Shown here in pieces: positions 1 through 7,855 of a stretch of DNA of 64,000 nucleotides (position 1 is the stretch's first letter; each line of letters begins with the position of its first letter). The translations under genes were made by a program, and so were the position numbers. The notes beneath the pieces are model-generated. The model saw nothing but the letters and a program-made list of their open reading frames with translations, searched no databases and had not been told where the DNA came from. Origin of the DNA: Flectobacillus major DSM 103 (GTDB taxonomy: Bacteria; Bacteroidota; Bacteroidia; Cytophagales; Spirosomataceae); contig NZ_KE386491.1 of assembly GCF_000427405.1 (NCBI RefSeq), forward strand, positions 2,773,001 to 2,837,000, read 5' to 3'.

Positions 1-48
1 TTAGAGCTTATTTAACACCTTTCAAATGACCTTTAACTTTATTCATTT

Positions 49-930
49 ATGCAAACTGACGAATATGAAATTGGTGTAATTGTTGGCAGGTTTCAGGTAG
101 CTGCCCTACACACCGCACATCTCGAACTTATCCAAAAAGTATATCAAGCTCATAAACGAGTATTGATTTTTTTGGGCGTAAGTCCTGTATTGGTTACCAA
201 GAAAAACCCGCTCGATTTTGTAACTCGCAAAGAAATGATTTTGCAGAGCTTCCCTTCCACAACGGTTTTGTCGTTGCCCGATATGCTTTCAGATGAAAAA
301 TGGAGCAAAGAGCTCGACAATCGCATTCGAGAAGCCTGTCCTGTAGGCAAAGTATTGCTATATGGCGGTCGAGATAGTTTTATTAATGCGTATTCTGGCC
401 AGTTTTCATTCAAAGAAATAGCACCTTTTACTAATATTTCGGGAACAGAAATGCGTAAAGATGTGAGTCAAGAAGTAAAAGCCTCTCCCGATTTTAGGGC
501 AGGTGTAATTTTTGCCGCTTATAATCAATACCCCAAGGTATTTCCAACAGTAGATATTGCTATTGTTCACAACCAAAAAGTACTTCTAGGCAGAAAGCCC
601 AATCAAACACGCTTTAGGTTTGTTGGCGGTTTTGTAGACCCAACCGACAATAGTTTTGAGGAAGCTGCCCTCAGAGAAGCCCAAGAAGAAACTGGCCTCA
701 AGCTCAGTCAGATACAATATATTGGAACAGCCCGAATAGACGACTGGCGATACAAAAACGAAGAAGACAAAATTATTACCACACTTTTCCAAGCAACCTA
801 TCAAGAGGGTGTTCCATTGGCACAAGATGATATAGCTGAATTACAGTGGTTTGAAATAGCTCAGCTCAGCCAAGAAGATTTCGTAACAGAGCATCAGGTA
901 TTATTTCGGCTTTTTATCCAACATCGCTAA
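49..930 (+). CDS. nadM: Bifunctional NMN adenylyltransferase / Nudix hydrolase
   Basis: A 293-residue protein with two domains. The N-terminal half is a nucleotidyltransferase: it opens with GRFQVAALHTAH, the phosphate-binding HxxH-like region, and carries ISGTEMR near residue 130. Known members join NMN and ATP to give NAD. The C-terminal half is a Nudix hydrolase with a box ending REAQEETGL near residue 215; the loop before its first Glu is longer than in the textbook box, as in other NadM-Nudix fusions. It is followed after 40 bases by nicotinamide phosphoribosyltransferase, so the two consecutive steps nicotinamide to NMN to NAD are encoded side by side. The Nudix half may act on ADP-ribose or a related nucleotide, which is an inference from relatives. 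The ATG start has no Shine-Dalgarno site, as is usual in this phylum. Confidence 0.93.
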   Translation: MQTDEYEIGVIVGRFQVAALHTAHLELIQKVYQAHKRVLIFLGVSPVLVTKKNPLDFVTRKEMILQSFPSTTVLSLPDMLSDEKWSKELDNRIREACPVGKVLLYGGRDSFINAYSGQFSFKEIAPFTNISGTEMRKDVSQEVKASPDFRAGVIFAAYNQYPKVFPTVDIAIVHNQKVLLGRKPNQTRFRFVGGFVDPTDNSFEEAALREAQEETGLKLSQIQYIGTARIDDWRYKNEEDKIITTLFQATYQEGVPLAQDDIAELQWFEIAQLSQEDFVTEHQVLFRLFIQHR

Positions 931-970
931 ACCGATTTCAGATTCTATTCATTTTCAAAAATATTTCCGT

Positions 971-2344
971 ATGAAAAACAATATCTTATTACTTACAGAT
1001 AGCTACAAACTGAGCCATTATAAACAATATCCTGCTGGAACAAGCCAAATATATAGTTACTTTGAAAGCCGAGGAGGAAAGTTTGACTACATTACTTTTT
1101 TTGGTTTACAATATTTACTCAAAGAATATTTAGCTGGTCAGGTGGTTACACAAGCCAAAATAGACCAAGCTACCCAATTGTATGCCGCCCATTTTGGTAC
1201 CGACACGCTCTTTAATCGTGAAGGATGGCAGTATATTTTAGACAAACACCAAGGTCGCCTACCGATTCGTATCAAGGCAGTTGCAGAAGGAAGTGTTATT
1301 CCAACTCACAATGTACTAATGACCGTAGAAAATACCGATCCCGAGTGTTTTTGGCTAAGTAATTTTCTAGAAACCCTCTTAGTACAACTTTGGTATCCAT
1401 GTACAGTAGCTACTACCAGTAAAGCCGTAAAAAACCTTATTTTAGATTACCTCGAACAAACCGGAGACCCTAGCCTTATTGATTTCAAGCTACACGATTT
1501 TGGCTTTAGGGGGGTTAGTAGTGTTGAAAGTGCTAGTATTGGCGGAGCTGCCCACTTAGTTAACTTTATGGGTACAGATACCGTAGCTGCCCTAACGTTC
1601 ATTCAGGAGTATTACCAAAGCAATAGCATGTTTGGGTTTAGTATTCCTGCAGCTGAGCATAGTACAATTACGAGTTGGACACAAGATGGCGAGTTGGATG
1701 CCTACCGCAATATGCTTCAGCAATATCCAGAAGGCCTAGTGGCAGTTGTAAGCGACAGCTACGATGTGTATCATGCTTGCGAGAAACTTTGGGGTGAAGC
1801 CCTAAAAGATGAAATTCTTCAACGTAATGGCACTTTAGTTGTACGCCCCGACAGTGGTATTCCTAAAGAGGTGGTATTACGGGTAACCGAAATTTTGGGC
1901 GAAAAACTGGGTTATACTATCAACTCAAAAGGATATAAAGTACTCAATCCTAAAATAAGGGTTATTCAAGGCGATGGTGTCAACTACGAGAGTATTGGAG
2001 AAATATTGGAAAACTTGGCTGCCAATGGCTGGAGTGCCGACAACATTACTTTTGGTATGGGTGGGGCTTTGTTGCAAAAAGTACACCGAGATACCCAAAA
2101 ATTTGCCTTCAAATGCAGTTGTGCTACTGTCAATGGCGAAGACCGTCTGGTATTTAAAGACCCTATTACCGACCACGGCAAAAAAAGTAAAAAAGGACGA
2201 CTCAAACTAATTTTGAACGATACCCATTACCAAACTGTCAATCAAGATGAGGATGGGGCTGATTTGCTCCAAACAGTTTTTGAAAATGGCGAAATTATAA
2301 AAGAATTTACCTTTGACGAAGTTAAAAATCAGGCCAATGTTTAG
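971..2344 (+). CDS. nadV: Nicotinamide phosphoribosyltransferase
   Basis: A 457-residue cytoplasmic enzyme of the NAMPT/NadV family, which makes NMN from nicotinamide and PRPP. Family landmarks are clear: YSYFESRGGKFD near the N-terminus, HDFGFRGVSS, AEHSTITSW (the His that is phosphorylated in the human enzyme), VSDSYDVYHACEKLWG and VVRPDSG in the PRPP-binding region, then GMGGALLQ. Length is normal for the family. It lies 40 bases after the NMN adenylyltransferase/Nudix gene on the same strand, so the pair makes a complete two-step salvage route that bypasses nicotinamidase. A strong hairpin follows 45 bases after the stop. Confidence 0.95.
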   Translation: MKNNILLLTDSYKLSHYKQYPAGTSQIYSYFESRGGKFDYITFFGLQYLLKEYLAGQVVTQAKIDQATQLYAAHFGTDTLFNREGWQYILDKHQGRLPIRIKAVAEGSVIPTHNVLMTVENTDPECFWLSNFLETLLVQLWYPCTVATTSKAVKNLILDYLEQTGDPSLIDFKLHDFGFRGVSSVESASIGGAAHLVNFMGTDTVAALTFIQEYYQSNSMFGFSIPAAEHSTITSWTQDGELDAYRNMLQQYPEGLVAVVSDSYDVYHACEKLWGEALKDEILQRNGTLVVRPDSGIPKEVVLRVTEILGEKLGYTINSKGYKVLNPKIRVIQGDGVNYESIGEILENLAANGWSADNITFGMGGALLQKVHRDTQKFAFKCSCATVNGEDRLVFKDPITDHGKKSKKGRLKLILNDTHYQTVNQDEDGADLLQTVFENGEIIKEFTFDEVKNQANV

Positions 2345-2388
2345 TCATAACTATATACTTAGATAAAAGATAGCATTTATACATACTT

Positions 2389-2435
2389 TATATACGAAGG
2401 TTTACAGAAAAAAACTTGATAAACCTTCGTATATA
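2389..2435 (+). terminator. Stem-loop after nadV
   Basis: Perfect 16-bp inverted repeat, 2389-2404 against 2420-2435 (arm TATATACGAAGGTTTA), with a 15-nt loop that contains an A7 run. It sits 45 bases after nadV. No long T-run follows, so it may work as a terminator or as a 3'-end stabiliser. Confidence 0.6.
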
Positions 2436-2671
2436 CATAGTTATAAGCGTATTAAAATTCCTAAAAGATTCAAAAGCCTTAAAACGAATGTAGCGGCCTC
2501 TACAAGAAGTCGCTACAATGAATCCTTAAACCAAAACTAAATTTAAAATTCTTTATTTATAAGGCATACAACTACCTATCACATTATCGGCCTTCAGGGC
2601 TGATTTGTGTATGTTTTGTTGCCACAAGAATCAGTGTAATTTTGCTGTATTTCAGCATAAAAGAGTAATTG
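2436..2671. other. Intergenic region with two small hairpins
   Basis: No coding sequence is supported here. Two small hairpins are visible: 2489-2497 with 2509-2517 (TGTAGCGGC arm, one wobble pair) and 2586-2592 with 2598-2604 (ATCGGCC arm, one wobble pair, 5-nt loop). The second lies 68 bases past the stop codon of the minus-strand gene at 2672 and could end its transcript. Confidence 0.35.
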
Positions 2672-2920
2672 TTACTCTTCCTCTTTTCTTAGCATAAAGC
2701 AAATCAACAAACCACTCATTTTTAGCAACCTACTGTCTTTAAGCGATATAGCTTTCTTAGAAAGGTTAACAGCCGTTTGGGTTTTATTATCTTTGGCTTT
2801 AACTTCTTTTTTCTCCGTCTTTTTTACGGCTAATAAATTATGAGGAAACCCAATGGCTAACGACTCGTAGCTAAACGATATAATCAAAGATAAAATAGAA
2901 GTAAAAATGAGCTTTCTCAT
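2672..2920 (-). CDS. Small secreted protein of unknown function
   Basis: An 82-residue reading frame. The first 23 or so residues look like a signal peptide (MRK, then a hydrophobic stretch ending near SLAIG). The middle is very rich in Lys and Glu (KKTEKKEVKAKDNK) and the end is a short hydrophobic segment followed by RKEEE. I recognise no family. What favours a real gene is the promoter upstream: TTG, 21 bases, then TAACTTTG on the minus strand at 2985-3016, which gives a leader of about 60 nt. It stands alone between the NAD salvage unit and an acetyltransferase gene. It could also be a chance frame; homologues would decide. Confidence 0.5.
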   Translation of the reverse strand: MRKLIFTSILSLIISFSYESLAIGFPHNLLAVKKTEKKEVKAKDNKTQTAVNLSKKAISLKDSRLLKMSGLLICFMLRKEEE

Positions 2921-2984
2921 GATTGGTCGGTTTATAAGTTTTACTTATATCGTTAGTCGAATTATTAGATTTAGAATTACAACT

Positions 2985-3016
2985 CAAAGTTATGTGTTTT
3001 GTATAGTATTATGCAA
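2985..3016 (-). promoter_or_regulatory. Bacteroidota-type promoter for the small secreted protein
   Basis: On the minus strand: TTG at 3016-3014, a 21-nt spacer, then TAACTTTG at 2992-2985, matching the Bacteroidota -33/-7 consensus (TTG or TTTG, about 19 nt, TAnnTTTG). The start point would be near 2978, about 60 nt before the ATG at 2920. Confidence 0.55.
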
Positions 3017-3138
3017 TACATAGTACTGTTTTTCTTTACAAAATCTGGATAAAAGGTAATCTTTTAGGATAAGTGGTTGCGACGTTTGTCTATAAGATGC
3101 AAGATGAATCGTCAACGTTGCATATAGGAGCAAAAAAA

Positions 3139-3579
3139 TTATAAAAATTTTTGTAAAAGTATTCTACTTGCTTCAATTGGCTCTCTTTTTTCAAAATCTA
3201 TAATATAAAACCCATTCGACAACCCAAACATCAGCATTGGTTTTAAGCTATTACGTGTTTTGAAAATAATGCTTGTAAAACCTTGTTCTTTGGCCCAAAG
3301 CTCCATAGCATCAGCCAATTTTTTAGCGATTTTATTTTGACGATAAGCAGGCAATACCCCTCCCATCCAGCTATAAAATGAACCATCAAGGTCTTTTTGA
3401 TACCCAACTTTGAAGCCAACGGGTTGGTTTTCGTGGTAGGCTACCAAAATAAGATGATGAGATGCCAGAGCAAAACGCCGTTGATATTCCTCGATAGAAT
3501 GCGGATTAATAAATTCGGGAATACCATTTGTAACTGTCTGAACGTCGTTGAGGCTACCTTGTTGAATAGAAATTTGCAT
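3139..3579 (-). CDS. GNAT family N-acetyltransferase
   Basis: A 146-residue protein with the GNAT fold. The acetyl-CoA-binding region is visible as GGVLPAYRQNKIAKKLADAM, where the usual V.P..RG.G.G pattern is altered (RQNKIA in place of RGxGxA). The following FTSIIFKTRN and MLMFGLSNGFYII correspond to the family's beta-5 and final helix. The substrate is unknown. An upstream TTG at 3606 is in frame, but it overlaps a TATATTTG promoter element at 3604-3611, so I place the start at the ATG at 3579 with a leader of about 18 nt. The gene stands alone; its neighbours run in the other direction or are unrelated. Confidence 0.8.
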   Translation of the reverse strand: MQISIQQGSLNDVQTVTNGIPEFINPHSIEEYQRRFALASHHLILVAYHENQPVGFKVGYQKDLDGSFYSWMGGVLPAYRQNKIAKKLADAMELWAKEQGFTSIIFKTRNSLKPMLMFGLSNGFYIIDFEKREPIEASRILLQKFL

Positions 3580-3603
3580 ATTTTTTATTTTTTTTTCCAA
3601 ACA

Positions 3604-3611
3604 CAAATATA
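3604..3611 (-). promoter_or_regulatory. -7 element of the GNAT gene
   Basis: TATATTTG on the minus strand matches TAnnTTTG. I see no clear -33 TTG. It sits about 25 bases before the ATG at 3579 and rules against the upstream in-frame TTG start. Confidence 0.4.
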
Positions 3612-3644
3612 CTTTTCATCTAAGTTAAATACCATGCTTCCAAA

Positions 3645-3662
3645 TTTTAGGCTATCCTAAAA
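3645..3662. promoter_or_regulatory. Palindrome resembling a DtxR/MntR-type operator
   Basis: TTTTAGGCTATCCTAAAA, the core of a perfect 10-bp inverted repeat (3642-3651 against 3656-3665) with a 4-base centre CTAT. It matches the DtxR-family pattern TTAGGnTAnCCTAA and agrees at 15 of 18 positions with the palindrome on the TonB receptor promoter at 61534-61551. It lies between the GNAT gene and the lysine-degradation unit; which of the two it serves is not clear. A plain hairpin is the alternative reading. Confidence 0.4.
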
Positions 3663-3881
3663 TTTTTTGGTCTTAGAATAATAATATTTTACAAATAACA
3701 CTACGTATAGCAATATAGGTTTTGGGGCATTACAAACGTTTGGAAATTACAATATTTGGGCATAGATTTCGAAAAAATCAATTCAGCGACAATTCTGTCC
3801 TCATTTTTGTAATCTTAATTATATCCTAATAAAATTAGGGGCTATATCGTATTGCCTTCTGAAAACAAAATATTGAAAGCT
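3663..3881. other. Leader region of the lysine-degradation unit
   Basis: AT-rich intergenic DNA. I see no full-consensus promoter and no reading frame of note. An in-frame TTG at 3852 would extend the dehydrogenase by 10 residues, but family N-termini favour the ATG at 3882. Confidence 0.3.
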
Positions 3882-5408
3882 ATGCACGAAATATTAAACT
3901 CACTTGGTATTGCTCACCTCAATCATGGTACCAGTACTGGCCTAAAATCGTGGTCGTCGGGTGAGGTTGTTATCGACTCTTTTTCACCTGTCGATGGTGA
4001 TTTGATTGCACAAGTATATCAAACTTCTGTTTCTGATTATGAAACGGTAGTGAAAAAAGCCCAAGAGGCTTTTCATTTGTGGAAAACCGTACCCGTACCC
4101 AAGCGTGGTGAAATAGTACGACAAATGGGCGAGGCTTTTCGTACTCACAAAGATGCCTTAGGCAAATTGGTATCGTACGAAATGGGCAAAAGCCTCCAAG
4201 AAGGCTTGGGCGAAGTTCAAGAAATTATCGACATCTGTGATTTTGCCGTAGGCTTGTCACGACAACTTTATGGACTAACCATGCACTCAGAACGCCCTGC
4301 CCACAGAATGTACGAGCAGTGGCATCCCATAGGCATAGTAGGTATTATTTCGGCCTTCAACTTTCCTGTGGCGGTATGGTCGTGGAATGCCATGATTGCT
4401 TGGGTTTGTGGCAATGTATGTGTTTGGAAACCTTCCGAAAAAACACCTCTAACGGCTATTGCTTGCCAACATATTATCAGTGGTGTACTTCGCAAAAATG
4501 AATTACCTGAAGGGCTTTCTAGTATTATTTCGGGCGATGCCCCTGTAGGCGATTGGTTGGTATCGGATAAACGTATCGCCTTGATTTCGGCCACAGGCTC
4601 GACCCGAATGGGAAAAGCTGTAGGAAGTAAAGTAGCCGAGCGTTTTGGTAAATGCCTGCTAGAACTTGGCGGCAATAACGCCATTATTGTTACAGAACAA
4701 GCCGACTTGAATATCGCTATTCCTGCTATTGTATTTGGTGCGGTAGGCACTGCTGGGCAGCGATGTACCACTACACGGAGAGTTATTGTTCACCAAGCCA
4801 TTTATGAGCAAGTTAAAGAGCGTTTGCTAAAAGCATATACGCAATTGAAAATTGGGAATCCGCTCGACCCTCATAATCATGTAGGGCCTTTGATAGACAA
4901 AAAGGCAGTAGAGGCCTATCTTTACGCAGCCAAACAAGTAAAAGAAGAAGGTGGCTCAATGCTTATCGATGCCCATGTACTAGAAGGCGAAGGTTATGGG
5001 TCGGGCTGTTATGTCAAACCTTGTATTGCCGAAGTTAAAAACCATTTCGCCATAGTACAGCACGAAACTTTTGCCCCTATTCTGTACTTGATTTCGTACC
5101 AAACTTTAGAAGAAGCTATTGCCTTACAAAATGATGTACCTCAAGGGCTATCGTCGGCTATTTTTACCCTCAATATTCGTGAAGCAGAGTTATTCTTGTC
5201 GGCAAGTGGCTCAGACTGTGGTATTGCCAATGTCAATATTGGTACTTCGGGAGCCGAAATTGGTGGGGCTTTTGGTGGCGAAAAAGAAACTGGCGGCGGG
5301 CGTGAATCTGGCTCGGATGCTTGGAAAGCCTACATGCGTCGCCAAACCAATACTATTAATTATGGCAATACATTGCCTCTGGCTCAAGGTATCAAATTTG
5401 ATTTTTAA
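3882..5408 (+). CDS. ALDH7-type aldehyde dehydrogenase, probable aminoadipate-semialdehyde dehydrogenase
   Basis: A 508-residue NAD(P)-dependent aldehyde dehydrogenase. The general base is Glu261 in LELGGNNAI and the nucleophile is Cys295 in GTAGQRCTTTRR; the GQRCTT context, FNFPVAVWSWN and the C-terminal GGAFGGEKETGGGRESGSD are typical of the ALDH7 (antiquitin) branch. Its known substrate is 2-aminoadipate 6-semialdehyde, in equilibrium with piperideine-6-carboxylate. I use the ATG at 3882 (MHEILNSLGI) and not the TTG at 3852, because relatives start close to this motif. It is followed after 30 bases by a DUF1338 (HglS-type) gene and then a saccharopine dehydrogenase-like gene, which supports a role in lysine breakdown. 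Other semialdehydes remain possible. Confidence 0.88.
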   Translation: MHEILNSLGIAHLNHGTSTGLKSWSSGEVVIDSFSPVDGDLIAQVYQTSVSDYETVVKKAQEAFHLWKTVPVPKRGEIVRQMGEAFRTHKDALGKLVSYEMGKSLQEGLGEVQEIIDICDFAVGLSRQLYGLTMHSERPAHRMYEQWHPIGIVGIISAFNFPVAVWSWNAMIAWVCGNVCVWKPSEKTPLTAIACQHIISGVLRKNELPEGLSSIISGDAPVGDWLVSDKRIALISATGSTRMGKAVGSKVAERFGKCLLELGGNNAIIVTEQADLNIAIPAIVFGAVGTAGQRCTTTRRVIVHQAIYEQVKERLLKAYTQLKIGNPLDPHNHVGPLIDKKAVEAYLYAAKQVKEEGGSMLIDAHVLEGEGYGSGCYVKPCIAEVKNHFAIVQHETFAPILYLISYQTLEEAIALQNDVPQGLSSAIFTLNIREAELFLSASGSDCGIANVNIGTSGAEIGGAFGGEKETGGGRESGSDAWKAYMRRQTNTINYGNTLPLAQGIKFDF

Positions 5409-5438
5409 ATAGAATATTTACCTCAATAATATTAAAGC

Positions 5439-6359
5439 ATGAAAAGTCAAGAAATCATAACACAAGAATTGATGAGTAAACTTTGGCAAAACTATTGCCA
5501 AAGAGTAACCTATGCCCAACAATATGCCGATATGGTATTGGCCAAAGGTGGCAATGTTGTAAACGACCACTGTGCCTTCAGAACATTCAATACTTTGACT
5601 GGAGCTCAAAAATCGGGTATCGAAGCTATTTCGGAAGTACTGGAAAGTTTGGGTTATGAAAAAATAGCCCCTTATTCGTTTCCATCAAAACACTTGAATT
5701 CTTTCCATTATCAGCATCCTACCAATATCAATTTCCCTAAGTTTTTTGTAACACAATTGGAGGTAAGCGAATTGTCGGAAACAACCCAAGAACTTATTAA
5801 TGAAGCAGTTGCCAATGCCGTTGATTTATTGGCTGGCGAACCTCGTATATTATTGGCCAAATTGGCAGAGCAAAAAGCTTTAGCCGATACTCAGGCCAAT
5901 ATTCTGGTAAATGCCTTGGTAAAATTCTTTGCTCGGCCGTGGTCACCTGCCAAACGTTCTACTATTTTGGCGGTCAATCAAGAGTCTCAATTTGCAGCAT
6001 GGACGCTTTTGCATGGCAATGCTGTTAATCACTTTACGGCCTATATTAATCATCAGCATGTACCCGAATGGAATGATATTGAGTCAACGATGAAGGCTCT
6101 CGAAAATGCTGGTGTACCTATCAAGCCAGCAATTGAAGGAGCAAAAGGTAGCAAATTACGCCAAAGCTCGACACAAGCTATTGACGAGCCTTGCCCTGTA
6201 ATAGAGGCCGATGGCTCGGAAGGCTCTTTGCTGTGGTCGTATGCGTATTATGAATTAGCCGAACGCAACTATATCCAGCAAGAGGATGGTCAATCAGTAT
6301 GGTTCGATGGATTTTTGGGCGAACAGGCTACTAATCTTTTTGAAATGACCAAAAGATAA
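5439..6359 (+). CDS. DUF1338 / HglS-type 2-oxoadipate dioxygenase-decarboxylase
   Basis: A 306-residue protein of the DUF1338 family. Characterised members (HglS of Pseudomonas putida and plant homologues) are Fe(II) enzymes that turn 2-oxoadipate into D-2-hydroxyglutarate and CO2. Family features seen: VNDHCAFRTFN near residue 45, which holds one metal-ligand His and the Arg that faces the substrate; LHGNAVNHFTAYINH near residue 190, with the second His; and a late Glu-containing segment. It is shorter than HglS, like many family members of about 300 residues. The preceding gene encodes an aminoadipate-semialdehyde dehydrogenase-like enzyme and the next a lysine/saccharopine dehydrogenase-like one, so 2-oxoadipate is the natural substrate guess. 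An aminotransferase from 2-aminoadipate is missing here and must be elsewhere. Confidence 0.8.
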   Translation: MKSQEIITQELMSKLWQNYCQRVTYAQQYADMVLAKGGNVVNDHCAFRTFNTLTGAQKSGIEAISEVLESLGYEKIAPYSFPSKHLNSFHYQHPTNINFPKFFVTQLEVSELSETTQELINEAVANAVDLLAGEPRILLAKLAEQKALADTQANILVNALVKFFARPWSPAKRSTILAVNQESQFAAWTLLHGNAVNHFTAYINHQHVPEWNDIESTMKALENAGVPIKPAIEGAKGSKLRQSSTQAIDEPCPVIEADGSEGSLLWSYAYYELAERNYIQQEDGQSVWFDGFLGEQATNLFEMTKR

Positions 6360-6471
6360 GCAGACCCAACTCCACAGTTTTCAATAATCTTTATCACTTA
6401 TCAGCAAACAAAGTTATTAATGCAGGGCTTTACTACATTGTAAAAGCCCTCATTGATAGCGATTCTTCTCT

Positions 6472-7527
6472 ATGAAAAAAATACTTGTTATTGGTATGGG
6501 CAAAGTAGGCTCGCTAGTTGGCGTGCTACTTTCCAAACGTTTTGATGTAACAGGACTTGACAAAAACGTTCCTGCTGTTTCGGTAGCTTTTCCTACCATA
6601 CAAGGTGATGTTTCCAACCGTGCTTTGTTAGAAGAACTTATCCCAACCTTCGATGCTGTGGTATCGTGTATGCCTTACAACCTCAATTTGGCAATTGCCC
6701 AAACAGCTTATAAGGCAGGAAAACATTATTTTGACCTTACCGAAGATGTACCCACCACTACCGCTATTCGAGCAATGGCCGCTCAGGGAAGCCAAGGGGT
6801 TTTAGCACCACAATGTGGGCTAGCACCAGGGTTTATTGGAATTGTTGGGGCAGACCTTGCCAATCGCTTTACTCGCCTGCGTGACATAGAGTTGCGTGTG
6901 GGGGCATTGCCCAAATATCCCAACGGTTTATTGGGCTATTCGTTTACGTGGTCGCCTGCGGGGGTTATCAATGAGTACATCAACGACTGTGAGGTAATTC
7001 ATAATGGCAAAACCAAACTGGTATCGGCATTGGATGGCCTCGAAACTATCAATATTGAAGGAATGGAGTTTGAGGCCTTTAGTACTTCGGGCGGCTTGGG
7101 TACTATGTGCGAAACCTATTCGGGCAAAGTAGATACACTTAATTATAAGACTATCCGATACCCGGGTCATGGTAAATTAATGCGTTTTTTGTTGTATGAA
7201 TTGATTCTAAAAGACCGCCGTGAGTTGATAGAGGAAATTTTGACACAAGCCAAACCACCTGTTCAAGAGGACGTTGTATATGTATATGCCGTAGTGGAGG
7301 GCTGGAAAAACGACCACCTAGAACGAGAAGAGTTTTATCATGCCTATTCTCCTAAAATTATCGACGGACAACACTGGCGAGCTATTTCGTGGACAACCGC
7401 CGCTTCTATTGTGGCTGTTGTCGAGCTTGTTGCCGATGGCAAATTACCACAAAATGGATTTATTAAGCAAGAAGAAATTTCGTTAGAAAGCTTACTAAAT
7501 ACTACTACTGGTCAGTTTTTCAAATAA
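6472..7527 (+). CDS. Saccharopine dehydrogenase-like oxidoreductase, possible lysine 6-dehydrogenase
   Basis: A 351-residue NAD(P)-binding protein. The Rossmann motif is at the very start (VIGMGKVGSLVG), and the region DAVVSCMPYNLN followed by HYFDLTEDVPTT is typical of the saccharopine dehydrogenase / lysine 6-dehydrogenase / carboxynorspermidine-forming superfamily. CGLAPGFIGIVGADLA marks the second domain. It is one domain-set long, not the larger bifunctional LKR/SDH type. With an ALDH7 and a DUF1338 enzyme just upstream, it most plausibly converts lysine or saccharopine to aminoadipate semialdehyde; which of the two cannot be read from the sequence. The gap from the preceding gene is 112 bases, so it may be in the same transcript. 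A strong terminator follows. Confidence 0.75.
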   Translation: MKKILVIGMGKVGSLVGVLLSKRFDVTGLDKNVPAVSVAFPTIQGDVSNRALLEELIPTFDAVVSCMPYNLNLAIAQTAYKAGKHYFDLTEDVPTTTAIRAMAAQGSQGVLAPQCGLAPGFIGIVGADLANRFTRLRDIELRVGALPKYPNGLLGYSFTWSPAGVINEYINDCEVIHNGKTKLVSALDGLETINIEGMEFEAFSTSGGLGTMCETYSGKVDTLNYKTIRYPGHGKLMRFLLYELILKDRRELIEEILTQAKPPVQEDVVYVYAVVEGWKNDHLEREEFYHAYSPKIIDGQHWRAISWTTAASIVAVVELVADGKLPQNGFIKQEEISLESLLNTTTGQFFK

Positions 7528-7553
7528 ATATTGCTGACTTTTCTCCAAAATCC

Positions 7554-7587
7554 CTATCTAACAATTATGTTGGATAGTTTTTTTTTT
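7554..7587 (+). terminator. Intrinsic terminator of the lysine-degradation unit
   Basis: A 10-bp stem (7554-7563 with 7568-7577, one wobble pair), loop ATTA, followed by a run of ten T. This is a classical rho-independent terminator 27 bases after the stop codon at 7527. Confidence 0.85.
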
Positions 7588-7855
7588 GGATAAAAAATAC
7601 AACCTATGCAACCCTTCTCAAAAACGTCTTGTCAATAAGAGTGAAATATATTTCGTAAATCTCTTTTCAATTAAGTGAGCAAATTTTGTTGTAACTGGTG
7701 AGTGTATTTCTTGATTATATTTTACTAGCTCTACCACTAGCTCACATCCTTAACAAAGTCTGTATCAATAAGTCAATAATAATGTATATCGAAATAGGCC
7801 AATTTCTGATTCCTTTATTATCTTCTATTTATACAGCTATTATGTCCGTTAAACC
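7588..7855. other. Intergenic region without recognisable features
   Basis: I see no reading frame, strong repeat or full-consensus promoter here. It must contain the promoter of the following lipoprotein gene. Confidence 0.3.

Noticed and set aside
2389-2435. A CRISPR-like or mobile-element end, because of the perfect 16-bp inverted repeat
   Set aside because: It occurs once, sits just after nadV, and folds as a simple hairpin; there is no repeat-spacer series and no transposase.
4268-4771. 167-residue open frame on the minus strand inside the ALDH7 gene
   Set aside because: It is a shadow of the conserved dehydrogenase frame; it includes the catalytic-site codons read backwards and has no start signals.
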